57,608 bases of DNA. Source: Methanobacterium sp. GTDB lineage: Archaea > Methanobacteriota > Methanobacteria > Methanobacteriales > Methanobacteriaceae. The notes under the pieces are model-generated. The model saw nothing but the letters and a program-made list of their open reading frames with translations, searched no databases and was not told where the DNA came from. Positions within the stretch are counted from its first letter, which is position 1, and each line of letters opens with the position of its first letter. The stretch is from positions 1-57,608 of the forward strand of contig JAJFTX010000194.1 of NCBI GenBank assembly GCA_021372715.1. Direction: 5' to 3'. Shown in pieces: positions 44,660 to 54,302 of the stretch. The translations under genes and the position numbers were made by a program.

Positions 44660-45448
44660 TTACAAATCTTCAGATTCCAATGAAATATTTACTTCCGCCC
44701 CCTCCAGTGCATCTCCACACTCGCAGGAATGATCTGCAGGAATTTTCATAATAGAATCAGATAGTAAATCTATTAAATTCTCCCTTTTATTTTCCACTAC
44801 CTCAAAAACCTCATCTATGGTTAACTTATTTGATGATATGGAAGCTGCGAAGTTAGACACGGTACAGATACTGGCATAGCACATTTCCAGTTCCCTGGCA
44901 AGTACAGCCTCAGGAAGTCCAGTCATCCCCACTACCGTACCTCCCAAATTACGGTACATATTCACTTCAGCCGCCGTCTCGAAACGAGGACCCTCTGTAC
45001 ATACATAAACACCTTCTCCTATAGTCTGTCCACTGGATATCAAAATATCCCTTAACTGGGAACAGTAAGGTTCGGTAACATCCACATGAACCGTTCTATT
45101 ATCATAGAAAGTACTCTTCCTTTGATGGGTGAAGTCTAAGAAATCATGGGGCACCACAAAATCACCAGGTTTAATAGATTCATGCAATGAACCCACGGCA
45201 TTAGTCGCCAGGATTCTGTCTACTCCCATTTTTTTAAGGGCATAAATATTGGAGATGTAATTAACCATATGCGGCGGGTGAGCATGCCCTACCGCATGTC
45301 GGGACATGAAAACAACTTCTTTATCGTGAAGCTTGAACAATGACATCTCTGGAGATGATCCATAGGGAGTATCCACTACTTTAAAATCAATATCCCTTCC
45401 CTGTTCTACTATTTCATATACGCCGGTTCCACCGATAATTCCAATCAT
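44660..45448 (-). CDS. S-methyl-5'-thioinosine phosphorylase (MTAP family)
   Basis: 262 residues. GIIGGTGVYEIVEQG, MSRHAVGHAHPPHMVNYISNI, CTEGPRFETAAEVNMYRNLG and MTGLPEAVLARELEMCYASI are MTAP-family. At the base-recognition loop the usual Asp-containing MATDYDCW is TVSNFAAS, so the adenine-binding Asp is Asn/Ala, which favours a 6-oxopurine base. This fits methanogens, which deaminate methylthioadenosine before phosphorolysis. The C-terminal SCECGDALEGAEVN is a family-typical cysteine tail of unclear role. Confidence 0.88.
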   Translation of the reverse strand: MIGIIGGTGVYEIVEQGRDIDFKVVDTPYGSSPEMSLFKLHDKEVVFMSRHAVGHAHPPHMVNYISNIYALKKMGVDRILATNAVGSLHESIKPGDFVVPHDFLDFTHQRKSTFYDNRTVHVDVTEPYCSQLRDILISSGQTIGEGVYVCTEGPRFETAAEVNMYRNLGGTVVGMTGLPEAVLARELEMCYASICTVSNFAASISSNKLTIDEVFEVVENKRENLIDLLSDSIMKIPADHSCECGDALEGAEVNISLESEDL

Positions 45449-45517
45449 GATAATCGATTTTTTATTGAATTTGAGATGTTAAGTATAATAAGTTCCCTTA
45501 GAAACACCAAAGACAAT

Positions 45518-46966
45518 TTATCCCTTAGAAACACCTAAAGGCACCATCTTAGCCACTAATAGAGATATACCCGCATCATGAGCTGTTTTGACTACCTCAT
45601 CAACATCTTTATATGCACCAGGCGCTTCTTCTGCCACCACTGGTAGGGAAGAGGCTTTGATAATTATTCCCTTTTTTTCCAGTGCTTTTTGAACTTCTTC
45701 ACCATGATAAACTCTTTTAGCCCCAGCCCGGCTCATTTTACGACCAGCACCATGGGCAGTAGAACCGAAAGTCTCTTCCATAGCGATTTCAGTGCCTTTT
45801 AAAACATAAGAAGCGGTACCCATAGTTCCAGGTATTAACACTGGTTGACCAGTTTCCCGGTATTTTTTGGGTATTTCCTTGCGACCAGGTCCAAATGCCC
45901 GGGTTGCTCCTTTCCTATGAACATAAACTTCAGTATCTTTACCTTTAATATTATGTATCTCTTTTTTAGCGATGTTATGAGCTACATCATAAACTATTTC
46001 CATCTCCATATCTTCAGAACTTCGTTTAAATATATTTTCAAAGGATTCCCTTACCCAGTGCACTATCATCTGTCTGTTAGTCCAGGCAAAGTTCGCTCCT
46101 GCGGACATGGCTTGGAAGTAATCTTGGGCTTCTGGAGAATCTGCAGGTGAACAGGCAAGTTGTCTATCAGGCAGGTTAATATTGTATCTTTTTACGGCTT
46201 TATCCATAATTCTCAGGTAATCTGAACATATCTGATGTCCGCATCCCCGGGAACCAGTGTGAATCATTACCGTAACTTCAGTATCGTCCAGACCAAAAAC
46301 ACGGGCAGTCTCTTCATCAAATATTTCATCGATTTTTTGAACTTCTAGAAAATGATTTCCTGAGCCTAATGAACCTAATTGAGGTATACCTCTCTTTTTA
46401 GCTTTATCTGATACTTTATCAGCATCGGCCTCATCCATTTTTCCAGTCTCTTCCAGGTGCTCCAAATCCGATTCCCATCCATAACCATTTTCAACCGCCC
46501 AATGGGCCCCATTATTAAGGACTTCATCTATTTCTCCGGGTTTAAGCCTTATCTTACCTTTACTTCCTAATCCTGATGGTATATTATTAAATAGAACATC
46601 TACTAATTCTTTGATTTTGGGTTTTACTTCCGCTTCAGTCAGGTTGGTTTTTAAAAGTCTCACACCACAGTTTATATCAAATCCCACCCCACCGGGACTA
46701 ATCACTCCTATACGGGTGCTGAATGCTGCTACTCCTCCTATGCTGAATCCATATCCAAAATGTATGTCGGGTAGTCCTATAGAAAACTTCTGAATACCGG
46801 GTAAAAATGCTACATTAGAAACCTGATCTAGAGCTCCTTTTTCTACATTTTTTATGGAATCATCATCTAGATAAACTCTACCCGGAACTCGCATCCCTTT
46901 TTTATAATCCGTGGGAATCTCCCATACACAATCTCTAATCTTTTTTAAACCATTGTTACTTTCCAT
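45518..46966 (-). CDS. rtcB: RNA-splicing ligase RtcB
   Basis: 482 residues, no intein. Motifs: IGVISPGGVGFDINCGVRLLKT (metal Cys), GSGNHFLEVQKI, IHTGSRGCGHQI, YDVAHNIAKKE, RKGATRAFGP, PGTMGTASY and the guanylylated His in TAHGAGRKMSRAGAKR. It joins 2',3'-cyclic phosphate and 5'-OH RNA ends in tRNA splicing, using GTP and Mn2+. GGAGAG precedes the ATG. Archease, its cofactor protein, is encoded 215 bp upstream on the same strand. Confidence 0.98.
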   Translation of the reverse strand: MESNNGLKKIRDCVWEIPTDYKKGMRVPGRVYLDDDSIKNVEKGALDQVSNVAFLPGIQKFSIGLPDIHFGYGFSIGGVAAFSTRIGVISPGGVGFDINCGVRLLKTNLTEAEVKPKIKELVDVLFNNIPSGLGSKGKIRLKPGEIDEVLNNGAHWAVENGYGWESDLEHLEETGKMDEADADKVSDKAKKRGIPQLGSLGSGNHFLEVQKIDEIFDEETARVFGLDDTEVTVMIHTGSRGCGHQICSDYLRIMDKAVKRYNINLPDRQLACSPADSPEAQDYFQAMSAGANFAWTNRQMIVHWVRESFENIFKRSSEDMEMEIVYDVAHNIAKKEIHNIKGKDTEVYVHRKGATRAFGPGRKEIPKKYRETGQPVLIPGTMGTASYVLKGTEIAMEETFGSTAHGAGRKMSRAGAKRVYHGEEVQKALEKKGIIIKASSLPVVAEEAPGAYKDVDEVVKTAHDAGISLLVAKMVPLGVSKG

Positions 46967-47181
46967 ATTGACTCTCCATAAAAATTATACCCATATCTAT
47001 TAAATTAGAAAATTCTAAGAGTAAGAAGTTTTTAAAAATCAAATTATTATTATTTTTTTATATTATTGATTAAAGGTATATTTATAAATGGATTATGTTA
47101 AATTTTGCCTAGTGTTTTATGAAATGAATGATACCAGGTCAAAAAATTTGTTAATTAGTTATATTTAATTAACAGGTGTGT

Positions 47182-47616
47182 TCAAGTGTCCAGTATTACC
47201 TGTACATGATATTCTTTATTTTTCTTAACTTTCATCAGATGGAAGGTAACTGCTTTAACATCATCTTTACTTTCATGTTTGTCAAAGTTGAAAGTCTCAC
47301 CCCAAGCTTTTGCCTTCAAAGAATATAATTCATGTGTTTTTTGGGTTATAGTAACTTCAAAGTCCGAAAATATCATATTCTCCGAATCATGGATGAATAA
47401 TAATTCTGAAAGCCAATCATAAAGTAGTGCAACCGGATCCTCTGATTCAACCTCTATCTCCTTTAAAATGGCAGCTTTTATTATCGATGTATCCGTAATA
47501 ACCTCAAACATAGCCAAAGCTGCGTTTTGAAAAGCCTCATCTATGGTTTTTCCATGGGCACGAAAGCCAACATCAGCAGTGACATCGAAGAATTCGAATT
47601 TTTTCTCAAATTTCAT
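47182..47616 (-). CDS. Archease (RtcB activator)
   Basis: 144 residues. FFDVTADVGFRAHGKTIDEAFQNAALAMFEVI is the archease signature (usual DHTADI is DVTADV here, so the His is Val), with the C-terminal KAVTFHLMKV end. It promotes RtcB turnover by easing its guanylylation and metal exchange. The stop codon lies 215 bp upstream of the rtcB start; that gap holds an inverted TTAATTA / TTTAATTAA element. Confidence 0.93.
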   Translation of the reverse strand: MKFEKKFEFFDVTADVGFRAHGKTIDEAFQNAALAMFEVITDTSIIKAAILKEIEVESEDPVALLYDWLSELLFIHDSENMIFSDFEVTITQKTHELYSLKAKAWGETFNFDKHESKDDVKAVTFHLMKVKKNKEYHVQVILDT

Positions 47617-47731
47617 GTTTTTATTCCGGATGATTTTGATTTAAAATAAAGTTAATAATTTAGATGGCTGTGATGCTTAAATCCATTTCTCAGCTAATTT
47701 TTTGATATATAAAAATTAAATATGGAAATTC

Positions 47732-48853
47732 TTAAACCATGCATTTTCCAATCTCTTCCCGTTCGAATCTTAAGATAATAACTCTTGCGTTACCCTTATG
47801 TCCTTTACCGGTGAATTTTATATCAATTAGTCTTAAAAATTCGAGTTTATTCAGTAAGCGGTCAAATGAAGCGTAACTTAAAGGTTTTATTTCATTTAAA
47901 AGTTTATATAAATTACCAGCAATCAATTCCGCACTATCTGTTTCTAATATGATTTTAAATAGTGTTTTTTCACTTTCTGACATGTTCTGCAGGGTGTTTT
48001 TTAGACTGATGGAACTGGTATTTTTTATAGCTGTTTCCAAATGCTTTTTTTGAATGCTTTTAGATGCATCTGCTTCGGCAATATTTCCCACCAAATTAAG
48101 TAGATCTATACCTACCCTAAGATCTCCAATGGAGTCTGTATTTTCTGTTATATCCTCTAATATTTCATCTGAAATTACATCAGGATAAAATCCCGCTTTA
48201 ACTCTTTCTTTCAATATATCATATAATTCATGGTAAGTGTAAAGTGGAAATACAATTTCCTGGGGTATAAAAACAGATTTAACATTCTTATCTAGAATAT
48301 ATCTGAACTCTATATCAGATATAACTGCGAAAAGACCGGTTCTAACACCTTCAAATTCCTCGTGGGCTCTTAAAATATCATAATAAATTTTATTAGCATT
48401 TTTGCTATGGAAAAGATAGTTCACATCATCAAGTGCTACCATTAACGCCTGGTCGTGGCTCTGGAGGTGTTTCATGATCTTTTCATAAATACGTGAGAAG
48501 GGAATACCTGTTTCTGGCGGTAGATGTCCGAATATTTTCTTATATATCTGTGAAAATATATTGTAACGGGTGGTGTGCAGTTGACAGTTTATATATACAC
48601 ATAAAATTTTGTCTGAATATTTAACAACATCATCGAATATTATTTTTATACTGGTGGTTTTACCCGTGGCACAGGAACCTACCACAAGGGCATTAAGGGG
48701 TTTTCCACCTTTTAAAGCAGGTTTTAAGCACAATGTAAGTGCTTCCATCTGTGTACCTCTGTGTAAGAAAGTGGAGGGCATATAATCTTGATTAAAAACA
48801 CGTTGATCTCTGAATATGGTTTCATCCTGCATTAAAATATCATCTATTGTCAT
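47732..48853 (-). CDS. cdc6: Orc1/Cdc6 replication initiator-like protein
   Basis: 373 residues: N-terminal FRDQRVFNQDYMPSTFLHRGTQMEAL, AAA+ Walker A VVGSCATGKTTS (the first two residues of GPPGTGKT changed to GSCA), Walker B LMVALDDVNYLF, a sensor region and a C-terminal winged helix. It is the archaeal origin-binding and MCM-loading family. I see no cluster of origin-recognition boxes nearby. It lies 20 bp after mptE and was probably made from the same transcript. Confidence 0.92.
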   Translation of the reverse strand: MTIDDILMQDETIFRDQRVFNQDYMPSTFLHRGTQMEALTLCLKPALKGGKPLNALVVGSCATGKTTSIKIIFDDVVKYSDKILCVYINCQLHTTRYNIFSQIYKKIFGHLPPETGIPFSRIYEKIMKHLQSHDQALMVALDDVNYLFHSKNANKIYYDILRAHEEFEGVRTGLFAVISDIEFRYILDKNVKSVFIPQEIVFPLYTYHELYDILKERVKAGFYPDVISDEILEDITENTDSIGDLRVGIDLLNLVGNIAEADASKSIQKKHLETAIKNTSSISLKNTLQNMSESEKTLFKIILETDSAELIAGNLYKLLNEIKPLSYASFDRLLNKLEFLRLIDIKFTGKGHKGNARVIILRFEREEIGKCMV

Positions 48854-48873
48854 ATTACACCCATAAATTGTTA

Positions 48874-49620
48874 TTATCCTATAAAATTAACATCCAGAAT
48901 GCCATCTAAATGTTCTCCACCGGATATGTTTAAAATAGTTACTTTTTCATTCTCGGCTATCCATTCCACAAGTTTTTTGGCATAATGAAGTTTTAATTGT
49001 TTTATTTCATCAGCTTCAGATTCAGATTCAATCATATCTGGCCTGGAATATTTAGTTACTATTTTTCCGAAATCCATACCTCCCAATATAATATATTCTG
49101 CTCCTAATTCTACTGCTAAGAATAAGCAACGGTCTCCGTCAGTGAACCCTCCGAAATTATATACGTTATTTAGAGGAGTGCTTTGAGTGGTGCCCATCAT
49201 CCGGTTTAGATTAGGGACATATCTTCTAATTTTTTCCATATTATCCCCATGAGCATGTACCACTAAAAAGGCACCTTCATGGTTAGCACAGCTAATATCC
49301 TTCATATTACCATCCAAATCAGTTACGATTATGTCTGGTACTATATCTTCCTCTAAAAGTGCGCTGGTAGCCCCATCAGCAGATATCAGCGTATAATCTG
49401 ATAAGTTGAGGTTTTTAATTTCTTTAATATTATCTTTAATGGATGGTCCGGCTCCAAAAATTATGACTTCCTTCTGCATGGGAATATCCTCCGGTGATAA
49501 TCCACCATAGGTTTCTAAGAGCATATCCAACAATTTAGCCGATTTTTCATCCTCTTCCCTACTGAAATCAAATTCTGCCAGTAGTTCTTTATACCAGGAA
49601 AACCATATAGCAAGGTTCAT
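48874..49620 (-). CDS. mptE: 6-hydroxymethyl-7,8-dihydropterin pyrophosphokinase MptE
   Basis: 248 residues of the DUF115 kinase family: VIIFGAGPSIKDNIKEI, ISADGATSALLEEDIVPDIIVTDLDG, VVHAHGDNMEKI, GTTQSTPLNNVYNFGGFTDGDRCLFLAVELGAEYIILGGMDFG. It transfers pyrophosphate from ATP to 6-hydroxymethyl-7,8-dihydropterin in the methanopterin pathway, replacing FolK. Its presence is strong evidence for a methanogen-type archaeon. It is divergent from the aminotransferase at 49687. Confidence 0.94.
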   Translation of the reverse strand: MNLAIWFSWYKELLAEFDFSREEDEKSAKLLDMLLETYGGLSPEDIPMQKEVIIFGAGPSIKDNIKEIKNLNLSDYTLISADGATSALLEEDIVPDIIVTDLDGNMKDISCANHEGAFLVVHAHGDNMEKIRRYVPNLNRMMGTTQSTPLNNVYNFGGFTDGDRCLFLAVELGAEYIILGGMDFGKIVTKYSRPDMIESESEADEIKQLKLHYAKKLVEWIAENEKVTILNISGGEHLDGILDVNFIG

Positions 49621-49686
49621 AAGATAGGATAATATAGTCCATATAAATAAAGTTTTTTAAGCTATTCAACTTGGAGGTTTTTTAGA

Positions 49687-50835
49687 ATGAATGAGACGTT
49701 GCTAATGATACCAGGACCAACTAGAGTTGCTCCTCGGGTCTTAAAAGCTATGTCTGAGAATATAGTGAATCATAGAAGTGCTGTATTTGGTGAAATAATA
49801 ACTGAAACCACAGAAATGATGTCTGAAGTCTTCCAGACCGAGAATCAGTCCTATATATTAACTGGTTCTGGAACCGCAGCCATGGAAGCAGCACTGGCCA
49901 GTATACTGAATAAAGGTGATAAGGTCTTAAATATCGTTGGTGGAAAATTCGGTCAAAGATTTATGCAAATAACCGAAGTCCACGGCGGAATACCCATTGA
50001 ACTGGAAGTGGAATGGGGATATGGTGTGGAACCTAAAGATATTAAATATATCCTGGAAGAGGAAGATGATATCAAAGCAGTCACCATAGTTCACAATGAA
50101 ACTTCAACAGGAGTTACCAATCCCATAGATGAAGTGGGAAAAATAGTTAAAGATCATGAAGCCCTTTATGTGGTGGATACTGTTTCCTCCTTGGGAGGGG
50201 ATGATGTATTTGTAGATGGTTATAATATTGATATCTGCGTTACCGGCTCCCAAAAATGTCTGGCCGCTCCTCCAGGCATGGCGGCCATTACTGTAAGTGA
50301 TGATGCATGGAAAATAGTGGATAAAACCCCATCTAGCACTTATTACCTGGATATGAAAAAATATCATAAAAGCGGATCTGGAACACCTCCAGAAACTCCC
50401 TATACACCATCAGTATCATTGATGTATGCTATGCGTGAAGCCCTAAATGTGGTGATGGAAGAAGGTTTGGAGAGCAGGGTTAAAAGACATGAATTAGCTG
50501 CTTTAGCCACTAGGAATGGTGTTAAAGCTATGGGTCTGGAATTATTCGCCCAACCTGAAGTATCATCTAATACAGTAACTGCCATAAAAATGCCAGAGGG
50601 CATAACTGACCCTCAATTAAGAGGTACTATGCGTGATAAGTACAGGATTGAGTTAGCTGGTGGTCAGGACCATCTTAAAGGCAACGTATTCCGTATTGGC
50701 CATATGGGTAATATCACAGAACAGGAAATAATCACCACCATAGCTGCACTGGAGATGACTTTGAAAGGGTTTGATCTGGACATATGCCTTGGAGAGGGCG
50801 TAGCAGCTGTAGAAGAGGCTTATATGATTAACTAA
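49687..50835 (+). CDS. Alanine-glyoxylate/serine-pyruvate-type aminotransferase (class V)
   Basis: 382 residues. PGPTRVAPRVLKAMSENIVNHRSAVF, LTGSGTAAMEAA, HNETSTGVTNP, VVDTVSSLGGDD, TGSQKCLAAPPGMA (PLP lysine) and the C-terminal HMGNIT are typical of the archaeal AGAT/SPAT group (MJ0959-type). Likely transaminates small amino acids such as alanine, serine or glycine; exact pair unknown. GGAGG lies before the ATG. Confidence 0.92.
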   Translation: MNETLLMIPGPTRVAPRVLKAMSENIVNHRSAVFGEIITETTEMMSEVFQTENQSYILTGSGTAAMEAALASILNKGDKVLNIVGGKFGQRFMQITEVHGGIPIELEVEWGYGVEPKDIKYILEEEDDIKAVTIVHNETSTGVTNPIDEVGKIVKDHEALYVVDTVSSLGGDDVFVDGYNIDICVTGSQKCLAAPPGMAAITVSDDAWKIVDKTPSSTYYLDMKKYHKSGSGTPPETPYTPSVSLMYAMREALNVVMEEGLESRVKRHELAALATRNGVKAMGLELFAQPEVSSNTVTAIKMPEGITDPQLRGTMRDKYRIELAGGQDHLKGNVFRIGHMGNITEQEIITTIAALEMTLKGFDLDICLGEGVAAVEEAYMIN

Positions 50836-50907
50836 GCCCTTTATTTTTATTTTACATGTCAGAATTAGATGATTTTCTAAATGAAGATTATATTCTTATT
50901 TTTATAT

Positions 50908-52260
50908 TTAGATTTCCTTCAAAATAGTCAATGCTGTTTTGAATATGATGGGTCCATCCATCCATGATTGTTTTAATAGGTAAATTGGTCGAGCATAAAA
51001 TTCTTTGAACGCCCTTTTCTGTAGTTTTTTAAGTTCATCCAGTGAGCAGTCAACAGTTTCTATAACAGGGCTCAGTAGATTGAACTTTGACCAATCTGTT
51101 GTTTTAATCAAACGGTCATCCTTGGATTTCATATAAAAATCAGTGCCAGGATAGGGCGTTGCCAGAGAGAATACGGCATAGTTAGGTTCTAATTTCTTCA
51201 CAAATCTTATGGTGTTTTCTATACTTTTCCTGGTATCTCCAGGCATACCCAATACCACAGAAGCTATGGTACGTACTCCTAACTTTTTAGTAAGCTCAAA
51301 AGTCTTTTTTATCTTGCTGATTGTGATATTTTTATTTAACTCATTCAAACTTTGCTGATCAGCAGATTCTACTCCTAAAAAAAGGGTTATACAGCCTGCA
51401 TCCTTCATCTTCTTAAGTAATTCTTCAGATATGGTATCCACCCGGGCGGTGCAGCCCCAGTAGTTATCGAATTTCCGTTCTTTTATCTCATCACAGATTT
51501 GGTTTATTCTCTTCTTGTTCAGGCAGAAAGTATCATCCATAAATGCCAGCATCTCCGCTTTATGATCATTTACCAGGTGTTCCATTTCATCAACTACGCT
51601 TCCTGATGATCTCAGTCTCAGTTTTTGGCCGTGCATCGCTGATGATGCACAGAAAGAACATTGATAGGGGCATCCTCTTCCAGAAATCAGGGTGCCTACG
51701 GGTAATTTCATGTTCATGATCTTGTAATCTTTCATGGGAAGTAAATGCCGTGCAGGGAATGGAATACTATCCAGATCATCGATTACAGGTCGAGGCGGTG
51801 TTATGAAATCTTTAGTAGCTATTCCTTTTACTCTCTTTAGATCCTCCCTTTTTTGAAGTGACTGTACTAACTCCAGCATGGTGTACTCGCCTTCACCACG
51901 AACAATTAAGTCTATAAAATCATTTTTTAATAATTCTTGATATGTGAAAGTGGGATGGTAACCTCCCAAGATTATTAAACACCCCGGATGTGCTTCTTTA
52001 GACATTTGAGCTACTTTAAGAGCGCTGTTAAGGGTGGGGGTTACTGATGTTATGGCCACTATGTCTGGTGAAAAATTAATCACTTCTTTTTGGATGGTTT
52101 CATAATCCAATTCCAGAGCTGGAGCATCTATTATCTTTACTTCAACCCCATCAGCCTCCAAAACCGCAGCTATATAAGCTATGCCAAGGGGTGGGGCCAC
52201 CAATCCTATGAACCTATATTTTGAGGAACTGTAAGGAGGATTTATCATTAATACTTTCAT
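50908..52260 (-). CDS. B12-binding-domain radical SAM protein, 450 aa
   Basis: Same architecture as the gene at 14377: N-terminal cobalamin-binding fold (MKVLMINPPYSSSKYRF, ITSVTPTLNSALKVAQ, LGGYHPTF), SIPFPARHLLPMKDYK, the core SGRGCPYQCSFCASSAMH, MDDTFCLNKKR, VLGMPGDTRKSIENTI and tail FKEFYARPIYLLKQSW. The conserved tail and PFPARHL suggest one subfamily that methylates or cyclises related substrates. GAGGTGACCTG precedes the ATG. Its promoter holds three palindromes, and it is not next to the SPASM partner. Confidence 0.82.
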   Translation of the reverse strand: MKVLMINPPYSSSKYRFIGLVAPPLGIAYIAAVLEADGVEVKIIDAPALELDYETIQKEVINFSPDIVAITSVTPTLNSALKVAQMSKEAHPGCLIILGGYHPTFTYQELLKNDFIDLIVRGEGEYTMLELVQSLQKREDLKRVKGIATKDFITPPRPVIDDLDSIPFPARHLLPMKDYKIMNMKLPVGTLISGRGCPYQCSFCASSAMHGQKLRLRSSGSVVDEMEHLVNDHKAEMLAFMDDTFCLNKKRINQICDEIKERKFDNYWGCTARVDTISEELLKKMKDAGCITLFLGVESADQQSLNELNKNITISKIKKTFELTKKLGVRTIASVVLGMPGDTRKSIENTIRFVKKLEPNYAVFSLATPYPGTDFYMKSKDDRLIKTTDWSKFNLLSPVIETVDCSLDELKKLQKRAFKEFYARPIYLLKQSWMDGPIIFKTALTILKEI

Positions 52261-52301
52261 CAGGTCACCTCAGTGATATTTATACATTTACTTCTATACC
52301 G

Positions 52302-52347
52302 GCTGAATTCAGCTTAAAAACGCTTATTTAATGGTAAATCACCATTA
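52302..52347. promoter_or_regulatory. Two palindromes in the promoter of the B12 radical SAM gene
   Basis: TAATGGT-AAATC-ACCATTA at 52329-52347 is a perfect 7-bp inverted repeat. It abuts the likely TATA box (TTAAATAAG on the minus strand, 52323-52331) and so covers the BRE side. GCTGAATTCAGC at 52302-52313 is a 12-bp palindrome placed about at the expected transcription start, 42 bp before the ATG. The pair fits repressor sites. Confidence 0.55.
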
Positions 52348-52369
52348 GAGATAAAAAAATACTAGTTAT

Positions 52370-52382
52370 AATGATAATCATT
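52370..52382. promoter_or_regulatory. Fur-box-like palindrome AATGATAATCATT
   Basis: A perfect 13-bp palindrome, upstream of the TATA region of the B12 radical SAM gene. Aligned with the bacterial Fur box GATAATGATAATCATTATC it agrees at 15 of 19 positions (TATAATGATAATCATTCAT at 52367-52385). Whether a DtxR/Fur-like archaeal regulator binds it is unknown. Confidence 0.4.
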
Positions 52383-52513
52383 CATACAATGATATCAACA
52401 ACATAATTATGTACTAATTGATTTTTAAAGTTATCGACCCATTATGATTATATGGGAAATAAGCTATCTGAGATTATTAAAATCTTCTAACCCAACTAAT
52501 TAAGGATAGAAAT

Positions 52514-54157
52514 TTAATCCATATCTAATCTAACTTCATTTAGAAAATTATTCATTTCATGGGGCAGTGGTATTTCCTCATTTTCATCAACAATTACCTC
52601 TATTAAATATGGTTTTCTTAAATTCAAAGCTTTAAATACTGTCCTATATACTTCACCTGGTGAATCCACCCGTTTTGAATTTATACCATACGCTGCTGCT
52701 AGTTTAATAAAATCAGGATTCTCTAATTCTACCTGATAAGTGTCTCCATAGTTCATCTTCTGCCATTGTTTGATAATTCCCAGGGAACTGTTGTTGATTA
52801 TACAGATTATAACCGGAAGATTTCTCTGCATTATGGTAGCCAATTCCTGAACTGTCATCTGAAATCCACCGTCACCTACTATCACTACTACCGGTTTTTC
52901 AGGTTCAGCTAGTGAAGCACCCACCGCTGCAGGTAAGGCGTATCCCATAGGTGCGAAACCTCCTGATGAAATAAATAAACCAGGTTTTTTTATCCTTTGG
53001 AGTAAGGTTACCCATGTTGTATGTGACCCTGCATCGTTAACTATTATTGAATCTTTTGCAGCGTCCAGAATCTCTTTTATAGCTGTCTGAGGTTTAATAG
53101 GAATATCATCATAATCCGTATTAATTTTATATTTTTTTGAATATTTTTCCAGTTCAATGAGCCATTTTTCCCTATCCACTACTTCTAAATCCATCATCGA
53201 ATCAAGGAATACTCCTACGTCCTGCAGGATATTAATATCTCCTTTAAGACTCTTTTTATCCAGATTAACCTGTATTGTTCTGGCTTTACCCAAACCTGCC
53301 CTGGTTCTCTCAGAAAGTCTGGAACCTAAGGTTATAATTAGATCTGCATTTTTTCCAGCGAAATTGGCTGATTCCGTGCCCCTTATTCCTATCATTCCCA
53401 GATAAAGAGGATTATAATCAGGAAACACTCCCCTAGCTGGATAAGTAGTTGTTACAGGCACATTATGATTTTCAACAAACTTTAACAATTTATCTGATGA
53501 TTTTGACCAAAATATCCCATTTCCTGCCAGAATTAAAGGCTTTTTAGCATTATGTATAAGTTTTAAAGCCTCTATCACATTATTATCTAAATTTGAATCC
53601 TTGATTTCTGGATAAGTATCAATTTCAGAATAAATTAAAGAAGCATCCATTTCACAGTTCAACACATCACTAGGAAGAATAAGATGTATTGGCCCCTTTT
53701 TACCGCTGTTAAACATTTCTATAGCTTTTTTTAATTTTAAAATGCCTTCTTCTGGCGTTTTAATGCTGTAACTGCTGATGGTAATGGGTGCGAAGACTTC
53801 CCTAACATCTATCTCCTGAAATACATCATCCCCCCTAAGATATGTAGGGACATCTCCGGTTAGTATTAAAAGAGGTACCGAATCTTTGTAAGCAGTGGCT
53901 ACTCCCATAGCTAGATTTAAAGCTCCAGGACCTGCTGTTGCAATGCAAACTCCAAATTTTCCAGATACACGGGCATAAGCATCTGCTGCATGTGCTGCTC
54001 CCTGTTCATGACGCATGAGAACATGTTCGATTTTAGAATTCCTTATTGCTTCATAAATAGGAAGGATTTGCTCTCCAGGGTGTCCAAAAATATATTTTAC
54101 ATCCTCTAACTCCAATATTTTTATTATTGCCTCGGCAAATCTCTCAGAACCCTTCAT
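52514..54157 (-). CDS. Acetolactate synthase large-subunit-like ThDP enzyme
   Basis: 547 residues. ThDP-activating Glu in MRHEQGAAHAADAYAR, the TAGPGALNLAMGVATAYKDS loop, the FAD-type mid domain (AGNGIFW, YPARGVFPDYNPLYLGMIG, SRLSERTRAG) and the ThDP/Mg motif VGDGGFQMTVQELATIMQRNLPVIICIINNSSLG. Acetolactate synthase condenses pyruvate to acetolactate or acetohydroxybutyrate for branched amino acids. No ilvN small subunit or ilvC is adjacent, so it may be an orphan paralogue with another 2-oxoacid substrate. Confidence 0.85.
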   Translation of the reverse strand: MKGSERFAEAIIKILELEDVKYIFGHPGEQILPIYEAIRNSKIEHVLMRHEQGAAHAADAYARVSGKFGVCIATAGPGALNLAMGVATAYKDSVPLLILTGDVPTYLRGDDVFQEIDVREVFAPITISSYSIKTPEEGILKLKKAIEMFNSGKKGPIHLILPSDVLNCEMDASLIYSEIDTYPEIKDSNLDNNVIEALKLIHNAKKPLILAGNGIFWSKSSDKLLKFVENHNVPVTTTYPARGVFPDYNPLYLGMIGIRGTESANFAGKNADLIITLGSRLSERTRAGLGKARTIQVNLDKKSLKGDINILQDVGVFLDSMMDLEVVDREKWLIELEKYSKKYKINTDYDDIPIKPQTAIKEILDAAKDSIIVNDAGSHTTWVTLLQRIKKPGLFISSGGFAPMGYALPAAVGASLAEPEKPVVVIVGDGGFQMTVQELATIMQRNLPVIICIINNSSLGIIKQWQKMNYGDTYQVELENPDFIKLAAAYGINSKRVDSPGEVYRTVFKALNLRKPYLIEVIVDENEEIPLPHEMNNFLNEVRLDMD

Positions 54158-54302
54158 GTATCTTATGTATTGATTCGGTTTCTATTAAATTTAATCAAAA
54201 TAGATTTATGTAAGTAAAAAAATAATATAAAAATCCTTTATTTCATCCTCAATGTGAAATAAATTAGAAAGATAGTTAAGCTAGATTATAATTGTGAATA
54301 AG

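Noticed and set aside
45518..46966. Possible intein in RtcB
   Set aside because: The length (482 residues) is normal and all motifs are contiguous.
47170..47195. ORB-like ACACTTGAA sequence near cdc6, a possible replication origin box
   Set aside because: It is a single copy overlapping the 3' coding end of the archease gene; no repeats or long AT-rich unwinding region are clustered here.
52444..52503. 19-codon plus-strand frame in the spacer after the acetolactate-synthase-like gene
   Set aside because: No ribosome binding site, no conserved pattern visible; the length is expected by chance.
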